DNA of 64,000 bases, from contig CM034101.1 of assembly GCA_019914945.1 (NCBI GenBank), positions 15,077,188-15,141,187 on the forward strand. Reading direction: 5' to 3'. The number at the start of each line of letters is the position of its first letter. Position 1 is the stretch's first letter. Position numbers and translations under genes: made by a program. The notes beneath the pieces are model-generated. The model made no database searches. It saw only the letters and a list, made by a program, of their open reading frames with translations, and had not been told where the DNA came from. This document shows positions 36,212 to 49,300 of the stretch, one piece after another. The DNA comes from Typha latifolia. Lineage: Eukaryota > Streptophyta > Magnoliopsida > Poales > Typhaceae.

Positions 36212-37646
36212 TTTTTTTTTTTTGAGTGCAAAGAGCTGAGGTCAGCTATTTATTGAATTTTGCCGCCACGTGTCAGTGTTGGCAGATAAAAGCTTACATA
36301 GTTCCGGTGGAGCGTTGCTTAGACGCTCCACTTGGCAGTAGCCCGATGCCACACTGGCCCTCGCTGCTGCCCAGTCAGCGACCGAGTTGGCTTCTCTCCC
36401 CACGTGGGATAACCGGACCTCACCAACGCCATTGGCGAGCTCCGCACATTCGCGCGCTAGGTTACGGACGCGCCATGGCCCGAGCTCCGGCTGCTGCAAG
36501 CATCTGATGGCCTCGGTGCAGTCCGACTCTATCTCGAGTCGAGAGCCTCTTCTCGCCATCTTCAACGCCAGTCTAATGGCCCAGAGTTCCGTTTGGAGCG
36601 CCGAGGTACTCGGGCACAGCTCCCATCCCGCCTGAAGAAACTCACCGTCGGCATTTCGAAATATGGCCGCTGCTCCGGCTTGGGGCGCGCCTGCTTTCAG
36701 CGCTCCGTCGGTGTTGGCTTTGCTCTAGCCCGTCTCCGGCGGTTCCCAGGGCTTCCTTATCTTTCTTGGCTTCGGGTTCTTCTTTTTGTTTACGCACCGG
36801 TACTCCTCCGCCATTTCGACCGCGGCCCGGACCACGGCTAGCTCCGGCGACCGCTTTCCTCTAAACACAACTTCGTTTCTGCTCTTCCACAGTGACCACA
36901 GCGTGCATGCTATTAAACCTTTGGCCCGTCCATCCTCCTCCGCGCTTACGTTCCACGCTTTTGTGATCCATTCTTGATCGATCTCCGCAGTCTCCAGCCT
37001 CTCTCTGGTGCCCAGGGTTTTCCAAACCTCCCTGCTGTATCTGCACGAGAACAGGAGGTGCTCACTCGTCTCACTGAACAGACCGCACATGGCACAAGGA
37101 TCCTCGGGGCCAACGTGCAGGTAGTGGAGGTACGCTCGCGTTGGGAGCCTACCCCACAGGAGCTTCCAGCAGAATACTCTGATCTTCGGAGCCACCTGCA
37201 GGCGCCAGAGGTTATTCCACCCTGCCCAGAGTTGGTCGCTCTGAGGAAGCAGGGACTGGTATATCACCTTAACCGAAGGCGTCCCCCTTGGGTGCGGCCA
37301 CCAGATCCATCTGTCCTCACTGGTAGCGGCACCCATGGGGAAGGTTGCGATCTCGAAGACCAGCTCCATTCCTGCCTCTCTGACCAAACTCCCCGGATTC
37401 CTTTGGTGTTCGCAGGTGAGGTCTGCCACACTCAGGTTTTCTTCCATTAGCCTAGGTGCCAGGACCCTTGGCAGTCTGGACCACGGGACCTCATGCAGCC
37501 ATGGATCGAAAGCGGCGCGAGTGCCTTTGTTGTTCCCTATCATCACTCGGCATCCCATTCTTAATTGAGAAGCTGTTTTGGTGAGAGCTCGCCACATCCA
37601 GGATGGTTGGTGGGTCTTCGTCATCTCCCACGGGTGCAGTCTTCAC
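36212..37646 (-). mobile_element. 5'-truncated LINE copy (zf-RVT and RNase H end)
   Basis: On the minus strand one frame runs from 37624 to 36242 with a single in-frame TAG (36727-36725). It encodes the zinc-binding region of plant non-LTR reverse transcriptase-like proteins (WNNLWRLQVAPKIRVFCWKL, CAMCGLFSETSEHLLFSC), then an RNase H domain (NTDGALKAG, IESDC, HVGREANSVADWAA). The reverse transcriptase core is absent. The 3' end carries a poly(A) tail (T-run at 36212-36223 on plus). An imperfect 14-bp duplication flanks the copy: ACTCCTTTTCTCAA at 36198-36211 and ATTCCATTTCTCAA at 37647-37660. Tail, truncation and duplication are LINE hallmarks. It is much richer in GC than its flanks. Confidence 0.88.
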
Positions 37647-37660
37647 AATTCCATTTCTCA

Positions 37661-38671
37661 AGTTTACTATTAATATGATGTTGCACGATATATCTCCTGC
37701 TATGTTGAACTGAAAAATACTACCTTATCTTTTCACTATAATTATTTAATTGAATAAAATTTAAAACGGTTAGAATTTAAACTCGGATACAATCATAGAT
37801 TATGACATATGATATAATAGCTGCTGCAAATACGATGACAGTACTGAATTATGCATAATATGTTTTTTTTTTCAATTGATTGCAAAACATAATTATTGCC
37901 CGGACATAATAAAGACCACAATTTTGTTGACTTGAGAATTCCACTTTCCCATCACAAAAAACAAAGGAAGATATGAGCATTTACTGTATCCCACAAAGAG
38001 CCAACTTCGATGCGGTTCCTGCGGCACACTTTCGAACCAAAATATTCAAATGATTCACGGGCATAAATACATCTTGATAATTTGTAAAAGATGGGCAGCC
38101 TGATATGCAAAATGAAAATTTGAGCTTCTAGGGAACAAAGAGTTTACGGGATTTGACAAATATATGGAATCAACAAGCCTGAAGCTCCAGTACGCAGTAG
38201 TCCAGTGGAAACAGTTGATTGTATGAGCAATTCAACAGCAGAGGAGGTAGTTTAAGTGGAATGAGAAAACCTTCTTCATAGACATTTTGCAGCCATGACC
38301 CAGATAGAATTTGAAGCATACATCGTTCCAGTTGCCGAAAGCACTATATCTAGTTCTTTCACAGTAAATTTCAAGCGACACCAAACAAACATCACTTGTT
38401 CGGAAGAATAAAAAAGGGACAAAATTCCTTCGACCGACCGGACATTGCTTGAAAATAGGAGAGAGTGTTGTACTGTTCCTTCATCAACAAACAGAATGTG
38501 ACCAAAAGCATGAAGGATCAACAACTTCATAGAATGGAAAAAGGAAAAGAAAAATGAATAATGGGCCAAAGATATATCTTCTTCTACATATTCTACAATA
38601 GGTAGCTTTTAACACAACAAACTCATTACAGGCTGTGATACTGTGATTCATGACCCTGAAAGTCCAAACTT
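37661..38671. other. Intergenic DNA and SH3P2 3' UTR
   Basis: About 1 kb between the LINE and the SH3P2 stop codon. The part nearest 38671 should be the SH3P2 3' UTR. A 97-codon minus-strand frame (38569-38276) lies within it and has no recognisable domain. Confidence 0.5.
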
Positions 38672-41600
38672 CTAGAAAACATGAGCAACTTTACTTGCAA
38701 GTACACGTTCCCGTCTTTCAATGTATCCATAAGGGAACCACCCTGCTTTCCCTTTGCATTCACCTTCCGCCCAACCGTTGTTTGAGACCTGAGGATCATA
38801 CACAAAAATCAGGTTGCTGGTGACTTATAAGCATTTCAAACTTACATCAGTGATTTACAAAGCTGTATGATTTTTACGAATCCAATTCATGGTTCAGAAA
38901 AACATGAGTTTGATTTTTATTTTCCCCCAAAAATTGGACATGAACCAACATATGTAGTTACTATTTGAACAGTCAGTTCCACTTCATTGTGGATCATTAA
39001 AATGAAGGCGCCAGCTCCACTCCAATTACAAGGTGTTTTCTCCAAAAACACTATTGGTCAAATATAGCAGCTGTGCTCAAAACCATTGTGTATTGATATT
39101 TAACAACATTTGTGGGAAATAAGAAAGATGGAAAATGATCTAAATCATTCAAGAGGCCATAGTAGGGATACAAAAGGTATATAACAGATTATAAAAGCAA
39201 GCATCATAAAAGGTTTGATTCACTATTGCCATTGCTACACCTTATGCACATATGTAAAAACAATCATTAAAGGACTGAAAAAATAATATTACAGAGTAAT
39301 ACTTTGTTATGGATATTACAACACTGCTAATAGCAATAATATGTTATGATGCAAATAAATACATGATGGAGCTAGAGAGGGAACTGAAAACTGTTCCTTA
39401 TTCTTCTCTAACAAATTCAAGCTGCCACAACAATTTAACCTCATTCCAGGTTCCAAGTCTCCTTACATCTCACTTATCTAGCCATCATTGAACCCACTAT
39501 CGGAGATTTACTTTTCTGCTTAAAAACAGCTTTCCAGAATATAGAAACATTTTTTCTCATTATCTCTTTATGCTGGATATGAATAAGTAATCATAGAAGA
39601 TCTAATCATCTAACTTCTAAAGGAATCTAATTCAGAAGTTTCAGATGAGAAACAACTTAAGCAAGCATTGCAAGAGAGTAAGTACCTTCCGTACAACAAC
39701 AATATCACCAACTGATAAGTTAAGCTCCACATCACTCTCAGCTTGATACGAATTGATAACCTGCGGTGCAATAAAGAAGGATATATAAACAACAACTGAT
39801 ATAAAGAAGTATGGCATACAGAGGTAATTGATATGCTTTTAGAAGCCTTGGGCTTGGAAGAACATATTCACAAACCTCTGCTAAGAAGTACTCAATTGAC
39901 TCAGTCAATTCATCAACTGGTGTGCTTGCAAAAATGCCATTAGCTTCTTCATATGATGGAGGTGGTGGCATAGAGTTCTCTATCACTGGATTTGGAGATG
40001 CTTCAATTCTTTGACGCTCTGACACCATCTGTTTATTTTAAAGAATAATGGTCAGACAGACAGGGATAATTTTTTCCCAGATAAAAAGTACTTCCATAAT
40101 GCATGTATGGGCACTTGAGATGAAATTGTCCATTTCCATTAATAAGCAGAAGTGGCATTATCACATACCTCTCCCTCAAGCTGTTCAAGGATTTGCATGA
40201 TTCTCTGATGATACGTTCGCTCTGATTCAACCTTTGTGTATGCAGAAAACAGTTAATGAATCCATGTCTAAGCTTTTAATGCTATACAAAATGCAAGTGA
40301 TTAATAACCAGTAGATTAAAACTATACCATAGCAATAAGCCGCTGCAATGTCAATCTTTGTTGTTGGGCTTCCACAGCAGTCATTGCTGCAACAGCTTCC
40401 TTACCTAATACCGCCATGTTTGACTTTAATTCTTGCAGCTTAGCTTCAGCCGCTTCTAACTTCGAAATCATGTCACCATTTCCTGATGCTTCTCTAAGTT
40501 TGATTTGTCGTTTGGAAACTTCAATAGCCTGCAAAGATATATAATAGATTCCAGAAATGTGCCCTCAGAATTATTAAGACACAGCAAAAAAAAACCTTAA
40601 TGGCTTGAATTTTAAGTGTGTTTGAAACATTAGGAATAAGGCAAGATCATGCAATAGGAGAAACAATATACACAGGCACCAAGAAAAGAAAAGCAAAATT
40701 TAAATGCTTGGTTGGTTTTATTACACTTGTAGGTCAAAAGCTTTACTACTTGTTGAGTCTAAATTTGTTTATAGCTTTATGAAAATTTATTTTCATTAGA
40801 CAGAGGTGCCTGTTACATTAGATAGAATGGTGGATTCTTTTAAAACTATTAATATATTTCTACGTGTAGGCAATTGTAAGCATGATAAGTAACACCACAA
40901 TGATCCTAAGATAAGAATACATCTTATCTATGAATCAATTTTTAACCCTTTTTTTTTTTCAAAATTACTACTAGTATTCTAATAATTACTTCACATTCTT
41001 CATCAGTGAAGAATCTTATTAACTTCCTAGAAGGACCAGGAAGAAAACAAGAGGGAATCACAGATAAATAAAAAAGTAGCAGCATCACAAAATAGTCATT
41101 GCAAAGAAAATATGGCAGTTGGCAGGAATTGAAAGTAAGGAAGGAAAAGCCCAGGCCATCCATCCAATAGAACTCTTCTGGGCATGGATATAGCTGAAAC
41201 CCAGATATTATAAATGTTCTCACAACTAGTTAATGTGGAGCAATGTAACATAACAGAGGACTCTTTAATCAGGCATTTATTACATCCCAAGGCCGACTTT
41301 GGTTTGAGAAAAATTGGAATGAAAAGCTTTATCCCTATTATTCTGCCAAAGTTGGTGTACATGATGCTATAAAAGGCAAATGTTAATTGAATATTTTTTT
41401 CTAAAATTAAGCCCTTTATCCCAGTGATAGTTGTCCCATAAAAAAATGTTAACCCAGCAAAGTTAACCCTGTTACAACTGCATTTATCCCAGCATCCAGC
41501 AATGATAAAATTTGAGCTGTCAGCTAAACCTCTTCTATCCCTACTCTCTTATAACAGGGCAAAATTGGGAAAGAAAAATGGCCGCAGTCATTTTTTTCCC

Positions 41601-44600
41601 AAAGTCAAGACTTAAAAAATCAAGCTACTCGCTTTTTCCTGAATTACAAATTTAATGGACTAACTCATTCTTTTATGAATAGAAGAATCAAATTAACAAA
41701 ATAAAGGAGGCAGGCCATCACACAAACTAGTTATGTCAACTTTAACATGATTCACATCACTATCTTGGGGAGCATGCATTACACCAGGGCAAGTGGGCAA
41801 CAATTCCAGCTTGCAAGCTAATTGGCTCAAAAGTATGATACTCTTCAAAAAAATTTCAAATTATTAAAGGCTATTAAGAATAAATTGTCCAAAATTATTA
41901 GCATAATAAACCTTGTCATAAGAAGCAGTGTGAAATAAGGTAATAAGCCAACAAGCACCAATTTAGAATATCTAGTAGAAAGTACTTTAAGGTGATTCAA
42001 GTAAGCTAACCTGAGCTTCAGCTTCTTGGCGCATTCTATCATATCTCTGGGCAAGGTGCCGAGCATCTTCCAGAGGAGCACCCATTACCATTGCTCTTAA
42101 TGGTTCCGCAACCTGGAACTCAAGGTTATTAATGTTTATGCAAAACAGAGCAAAATCTGAAAGGATTTAGAAAAAGAACTAAATTTCTACATTCATGCAA
42201 AATGGACTAATCATTTTTATAAAATTAATAGAAGACCAAGAAAATATGGTAGTATATGTGTGGGTATACATGCAAATATCTATACATTTGTGTATCCCAA
42301 CTTCAGAATGAGACAGATATGAGGCATCCACGTGCAATCTAATAGTTCACCCATTTGCTTACCTCATATGTAGGATTAGTGGTGAAGACATCTCATATGG
42401 TATATCCATCCTACAGAAGATGCTTGGAAAATTGCTAGGTATAAGACTTCAGGCATCATAGCTAGTTTCAAGGTTTTACTTCTCTTGTATATCATATTCA
42501 CATATTTAAATTTAAAATCTCGACATGTTTATCATTGCAAGGTACAGAAAAACTGAAAGGCTCTACTTTGGTTTAGCTCTCGGACTGATTAGCTTCCTAT
42601 TAATTTCTGACCAGAAAAATCGTACAACTCCAAAACCAAGAGCAAATCAAGGTGCCTATGGATTCTGCAAAGCTTGTACATGTGAGACTTTGAAAGTAGC
42701 CATCCCTTTGATACTTCCATCAGCTACAATTTCAATTATCTTAATGTTTGAGGAACTAGTGACGTCACCTTTCACCACTAATAAGTGTATGAATCTATCC
42801 CAAGGATTTTCACATAGATCACTTTCTCATTTTTAAGGTAGCAACCTCCAACATCTCAAATTCTTCAGCTTTAAGGTATATAAAATAATGAACTATTTTT
42901 CTTGACAAGAACTAAATACATGAATATAACAATTGAATAAATATTGTTGCTGCTTACAATTAAAGAAGAGAAATGCAAATAAAAGAAGGCAAACCAATAT
43001 TAATCATGACGATTGGATCTCAATCAAACTATCAGGCACAAGAAATTGACAATGACCATTCATATTATAGCCTAATCAGGTACAAAACACATGCTTGCTA
43101 TGATATATAAGAAGAAAGAATCAGAGTTTGATACTAGATAGATGGTGAGTTTCTTGTATTCAGTACACTTTCATAAAAGTATCAACTATCAAGAACTGCA
43201 GTGGATAGCAAAGGAAAGCTCAAATAAGAATAAGAGGCAAGGCAGCCAACTAGACCTGGGTACCAAGAGCTTTCAATAGATTTCCCCGTTCCTTTTCCAT
43301 TTGAGAGCGAGCCCTTGCATAGGATAAAGCAGCTTTTGATAATGTATTGCCACTGGTGCAGGTGTTATCAACACCATACTTACGACTATCTTCAGACAAT
43401 TTATTTCCTACATTATTATGAGTAAGAGATGTATAGAAATTAAGTGAATAAGTTGACTGACGTGTATATGTCGAATATGTCGATTAAAATTAGCAGCTAC
43501 AAAACTAGGGGAACAACAAGCATGCAAGTATACCAATTTCAACTTGCTTGGATCCTGTGACAATGTAACCTTCGACACCACGAACTATGTCCCTTTGAAA
43601 ATGCTGAAAGAAATGATAGATGCTTGCATGGTTAGTCAACAAGAAGTTCAACAGAAGAAAGGCAACAGACAACAATGGAGTGCTGACCTTCGCAGCACGA
43701 GTAGATATGTAAAGTTTTTCTAACTTTTGGTGTTGTTGATATTCAATTTCATCTGCAAATGCATTATCAGAATTTCCATATCCACCACCTCCAAATTGCT
43801 TGAGAACAGCCTGCACACCAAAGAAATGACCTACTTGTTGCATCATTTTGTCTAAAATAATTTCAACATTAACATAATGAGTCCATGAAGAAGATAGGCA
43901 AGCCTTTGCCAATAAGATGCATATTTGTTTCCCTTTTTCAAACAAGTAGGTACTGTGTGGTTTTCTATTTTGACGAACTTCTAACACTACGAGATCTTGC
44001 AGTTAGAAGACATTGCAACTGTACACTTCAAGAGAAATTTCAAAAGGAAAATTATTGGATGAGGGAAAAATCAATTAGCAAGTAAATACGCATATAAACC
44101 TTTGAAATGTTGCTTCATTAAGAGAAAAAGAGTTTCGAAAACACTGGCTATTACACCTCCACCCTAAAGCCCCAAGTGTGGAGACCACCTAGCAGCAACA
44201 GGTAAGTACTAACCAACAAATCTTCTGGCCCGACCAAAGGATACGAAGATAGGTTACAGAGTATGACATAAAACCTTTGGAATAATTGGTTAGATACAGA
44301 GTATGTATTAGTACATATGTTAGACAACTGGGTGCAATTGCCATAGTTTCTACAGGAGCTGCACAAAAACTCTATTCATCAAAAACTTAATGCAAAAATT
44401 GGATGTTTCCTTTGTTCTGCGCTAACTTTGACATCCCCTTTTTACTTCTATAAATTCATAAGGCAAGAAAAAAAATATAAGCAAGACATTAAGTGATACA
44501 AATGTTAGTCAGGTGTGTTTTCCTAATCAAGTTCATTTCACGTTGAACTCTTCCATTTCCAAGTATTGTTGTTCTAATACCAAACAACACTATCTCTAAC

Positions 44601-45039
44601 AATGTATCACTTCTTCTTCCACCTCCGAATCATTATCATGTTATCGGATCATCGTAACCATAAAACCAAGCACATGCTAAGAAACCCTAATTCCATGCTA
44701 CAATTTGTCATTCATCACATGACGCTCAAATAGCAACAGCTGCTTGCATCTCGCCAATGAGCATGAGATCAAACGAAGAGATCCAAACAAATACTAATCA
44801 GATGGCATCGAACTCTCACATCGCAATCACAGCAACAGACTGAACCAGGAAAACCAGAAAGGGATCGATCTGAAGCGGAAACAAGAAAAATGGACGAGCA
44901 AACAACCCTAAATATTCAAAAGATTCAAATCTACGAGACAGATCGAGCACAGGGAGACGAGGGAGGGGAGGATCCCAACCTGCTGTTGCCGAGCGACCTG
45001 CTCCCGGAGCTTGGACGCCTGCTTCCTGATCGCATCCAT
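38672..45039 (-). CDS. SH3P2: SH3 domain-containing protein 2 (BAR-SH3)
   Basis: Complete 10-exon gene encoding 371 residues. Exons in transcript order: 45039-44980, 43810-43688, 43603-43534, 43407-43256, 42112-42011, 40528-40328, 40231-40169, 40028-39876, 39760-39686, 38788-38672. It begins MDAIRKQASKLREQVARQQQ and continues through KLEKLYISTRAAK, RDIVRGVEGYIVTGSKQVEI, QVAEPLRAMVMGAPLEDARH and MPPPPSYEEANGIFAS. This is the BAR-like coiled-coil region (about 1-265) of plant SH3P proteins. A C-terminal SH3 domain (about 304-362) has GWAEGECKGKAGWFPYGYIE. In Arabidopsis SH3P2 binds phosphoinositides and acts in autophagosome, cell-plate and clathrin-linked membrane traffic. The usual aromatic-rich first SH3 motif reads VINSY (309-313). 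Introns of 0.9-1.5 kb hold no recognised gene. Confidence 0.95.
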
Positions 45040-46010
45040 TACTACGGCGAAGGACTCGAGCCGGAGAAGGCTGAAAGGAAGGAGGAGAGCGGCGAGAAGG
45101 AAGGTGAGGGAGAAGAAGAAATGGTATTAGATCTGATGGTATGGATTTCTCTTCTTCTTCCTCCTCCTTTCTTCTCTATTTCTTTTTAATTTTTGGTAGG
45201 GAAGAACACCCAAGATGGCAAGATTATTAGAAAAAAAATAAATGTTTTCAAATATTTCGGGTGGTATAAATACGTCGTGTTATTTACGCTATTTTTTTTT
45301 TCAAGAATAAAAATTAATGTTCAGATCTAGCTGTAATATAATTTTTTGTTAGGAAAACTTATATTTCTATAAATATTTCTCAATCACCAAACGCTTAAGC
45401 CATCAGTTGTGCAAAGATACAATCTCGTTTTAAATCTTTGGCATTTTTATTTATGATCATCAAATTTTAATATAAACTTTTTATAGATCTTGCAAACAAA
45501 CAATGGATTTGAAATCTCTGAATTAGAGTACATGGTATTCGTCCGATAGTACATTTTGCTTATCTTTAGAGGGTTTTTGACCAAACTAGTCATAATTTAA
45601 ATTTTTTCTACTGTACTACTTTAAATTTATCACCGAATGTTATTCTACCGATCAACAATTTTTCTCTAGGTAAAAACACTTAATAGTTTTGTTATGACTA
45701 CAGTAAATTAGACCAAATTTAATATTAAATTTGAGTGAAATTTTATTTTGATAAAAAATATAAAATAGGTCTAGTTGATAAAACTCTATATTTATATGCC
45801 AAAAAGTTGCGAAGAGAGAAATTAATAGCACTTGCCTATGAATATGACTCCACTATCGCTCCTACTCCTCCGAAAGCCGGCAAATTAGGATGCTAACCTA
45901 TTGGTCACCACCTGGACATTTAAAGTTCAACACTAGGGTATCATACTCGACTTTGTCTTGCGTTCCTCGTCGAGCTCCCTAATTATAGCCGATAGTCACT
46001 TCAATAAGTA
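45040..46010. other. SH3P2 upstream region
   Basis: The first 100-150 bp are pyrimidine-rich on the minus strand, as expected for the SH3P2 leader. The rest is AT-rich with no recognised gene or clear element ends. Confidence 0.45.
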
Positions 46011-46026
46011 CCAATCACTGTTAGCT

Positions 46027-46308
46027 ATGAAAAATATTACCCTTAGAGAAGGCATGCTTGCTATTCAAGGCTCAAAAATCTCTTATCGGGAAATTGAAAT
46101 AGATTCACTATTATTAGTTGACATCCTCAAAGTATCAATGCTTGCCTCCCGGACACTCCTATAGCTAATAGATGACTGTAATTTGCTTCTTTTTTGTATT
46201 CTAGTACACACTTTTGAGCATACTAACCATAAAATTAACCAAACTGTGGATTGGGTTGCAAATACGAGTAGACATGCAGGCTATGGATGCACCTCCAACC
46301 TTTGATGC
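46027..46308 (+). pseudogene. RNase H (RVT_3-type) remnant of a LINE-like element
   Basis: One plus-strand frame with a single internal TAG (near 46162) shows a plant RNase H pattern: LREGMLAIQGS, then YREIEIDSLLLVDILK (the E-x-D-S motif), LIDDCNLLL, and finally NQTVDWVANTSRHAGY, matching the conserved N...DW.AN end. The start is lost and there is no reverse transcriptase or poly(A) nearby, so this is an isolated fragment. It differs from the LINE at 36-37 kb. Confidence 0.65.
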
Positions 46309-49300
46309 TATGGGTATCACTTTAGTCGTGAGCACATAGCCCAAGTCATGCTAATTTGCACAAATTATAATGGGAGGAGATAAGTTTATCAAGCCTTATT
46401 ATTTATTAATCACTGAGTTAAATAAACTAAAAGAGAAAAAAGAAGAAAAATAATAAATTTTACTATCGAAGAGCTAACATAACCATCATGCCGGGCCCCT
46501 TTCTAGGCCACCTTCTAATTATCTTGTTGCTGTAACAAATATATACTTTCCTTAATTACTTGGGCCACAGTGTAGGCCTACAGGAGAAACTGGGCTATAA
46601 GCATTAGTCCCTTTTTAAAAATTTAAGGATCCCAAATATCACATAGCTAAAAATCACTCTTGTTCGATGGAGACAGAGAATAGGAGAAAAGAGAAGTAGA
46701 GAAAATAACTATATTTCATCTCACTTGGATATAATCGAAAGAATATTAATCTAATATTTAAATTTTTAAATAAACCAGCATGGTTGTACTATCTATAAAA
46801 TTACTCTTTAAAATAAATAAAAATAACACAAATAAGCTATAATATCTGACACAAGTTACAATATTTAATTATTTTCATTTAAATCTGTCAGTAAAATTCT
46901 AAAATGTCAAATAAATAGTATAATAAAATATGAGCATATTTAAAATACTAAAATTTAAAAATAATATATATATATATATATATATTTTTTTTTTCTTTTC
47001 TTTTTTTAGGTAATCGTATAAGTTAACATTTGCTTATCATGCATAGAACATATCAAACATTTTTTGGGTAATTTAGAATGTAGCAAATTTACTAAAGGTA
47101 CTACTTAATAGGAGACTAATTTCTGCTTTATTGGGCTGCCTTAAGGGAACTGGCCCATTCGTAGTAGTTATTGGACCTTAAGAAGAGCAAAAATTAACCC
47201 TTTATATAATTGGAGTCGAAATTATAACCTCTTTCGTCGTAAAAATTAACACCTACCAACTCTACTACTAGAGTTGTTGGTAACGTAGGTGCGAGTTTGG
47301 TGTTAAAACTTTTTGCTTGTTAAGTGCCAACTAATAAAGTTAGCCAATCTAATCAGCAGACATATGAATCTAAATAAAAATAAATGTCAATTGAGAGGAA
47401 AAGGACAAAGTTCAACTTTCCCTCCTATTCTGGAAGTGTGAAGACTTCCAGGCTTCCAGCTACGCACAATAATAACTCCAAACATTAAAATATTTCGAAA
47501 TTGCACCAAATCTACTTCATCAATATTTTTTGAAGAAAAAAAAAAAGACTTCACCACCTTCCCCGTTATTGTACTGGAAATATAAAAAGTTTGAAGAATA
47601 AATGAATAATGCTTCTATATTATATTCCCAACCTGCTAATAAAATGCAAAGTTCCCAACTTTCAATAGAGCATAGTATAAAGGAAAATTTCTATTTCAAC
47701 CCCTCGTTTTTTCTTAATATTAAATAAATTATTTTTATATTATTATTGTATAAAGTACCTTCCCTATTAGTTCTTTAGGGTGACTAGCTAGTCTAGAGTT
47801 AACAAACTGTGATGTCTTTCTTCTCTAGTAGCAGAGGAGTTGATTGGCAGGTAAAATATTTTTTTTCTCAAGTATTTGTTATGAATCGGCTTGATTATAT
47901 TCGTAGCTATTGAGATTCAAGTCTGCACGGGATTTGGGATCCGTGAGTGGAGGCACGGATTTCTAGGTATAAGATAGAGGTGATGATGGAGTGGAGGCCG
48001 AGTAGTTGATGGAGTTGGCTCGGCAATTGATGATGGTGGTGGTGGTTTACCGATGCAGATGTGATAAATGATTGAAGGCTATGATTGGCCTACAACTGTG
48101 ATAAAAAATCGTACAGGAGGTAATAGAGACAATTAAGATAAAGAGACGAAGTGGGAGGAGTAGGTTTGCCCTACGAGACTAAAGAGTGATCGACAGCAAA
48201 TAGAAATTAGAAACTAGACGAGACCGTGCCAACGAAAGAGGTGGTGCTAGTTGGTAAAGAAGGAGGAGAGAGAGATGTAAAGGACAGTGGCCTAGTTGAA
48301 AGAGATCCAGAGCAAAAGGCATATTTAAGATTAAAGTCATAAGGTCTATTTGTAGAGATAAATCAAAAGGTCTTAAATAAATTTAACTAAATTAGTTTTT
48401 CTTATCTTCTCAGATTAATTATTGGTTTCGCCGTAAATAGATTTCGAATCCGAAGAAGTTATTAACACAAAAGTTGTACATGTGAATGTTAGAGATCTTA
48501 TCCAACTAATTTGATATCATTTAAAAATCGATAGAATATTTTACAAATATTTTTCGAAACCGCGGCAGAGTTGAATTTAGCTCATTAAATAAAATCCTAA
48601 CCTACTAAGGCTCTAACTAAACTAAGTAGCCAAATAAGATAATTAGACTCAATCCATTAAGTCCAATGTCTCCACGATGTGATCCGATTTAACCGATATT
48701 ATATTATTTAGTTACAAACTAAAATAATGGTATGATAATTATTTTTAATATGACATCAAATTAAGATAAATGTATAAGTAATAAGTGGAAATTAACCGGA
48801 ACTTAGCTTAAAATTAGGGGACGAGAATTGCAGATTAAAAACCTTATAGGCATTTAACATCATATTTATATAGAGCTGGTCAGAATAGTCCAAACTGGAA
48901 AACGTTCATAAGCATCCATGCATTTTTAATGTACTTTCCTCTTTTTTCTAATTTCAAGTTGAGAAATGGATGATTTTAAAAATTGCAACTGGAAATCTAA
49001 TATTCCCATTTGGTTGGCTTACTCATACTGTGACGCTTTCGAACATTAATTTTTTTTCTTATCCCAAGTTGAGAAATAATTATTATGATTCTTTTTTTAA
49101 CGGTATTTTAGTAAATATACATGTTAAGTGAAATTTGAAATTAATTAAAATTTCAGGACTAGGTCTTGTTTATCCAACATATGAATTATATTAGTCAAGT
49201 AGGTAGGTTATTTGAATACTAATATAATAAATTGAATCCTTAGATTTCTATGTCAGATGATCTGTGCGAGAATCTAAGCCCACTGTTGAATGCATGTCAA

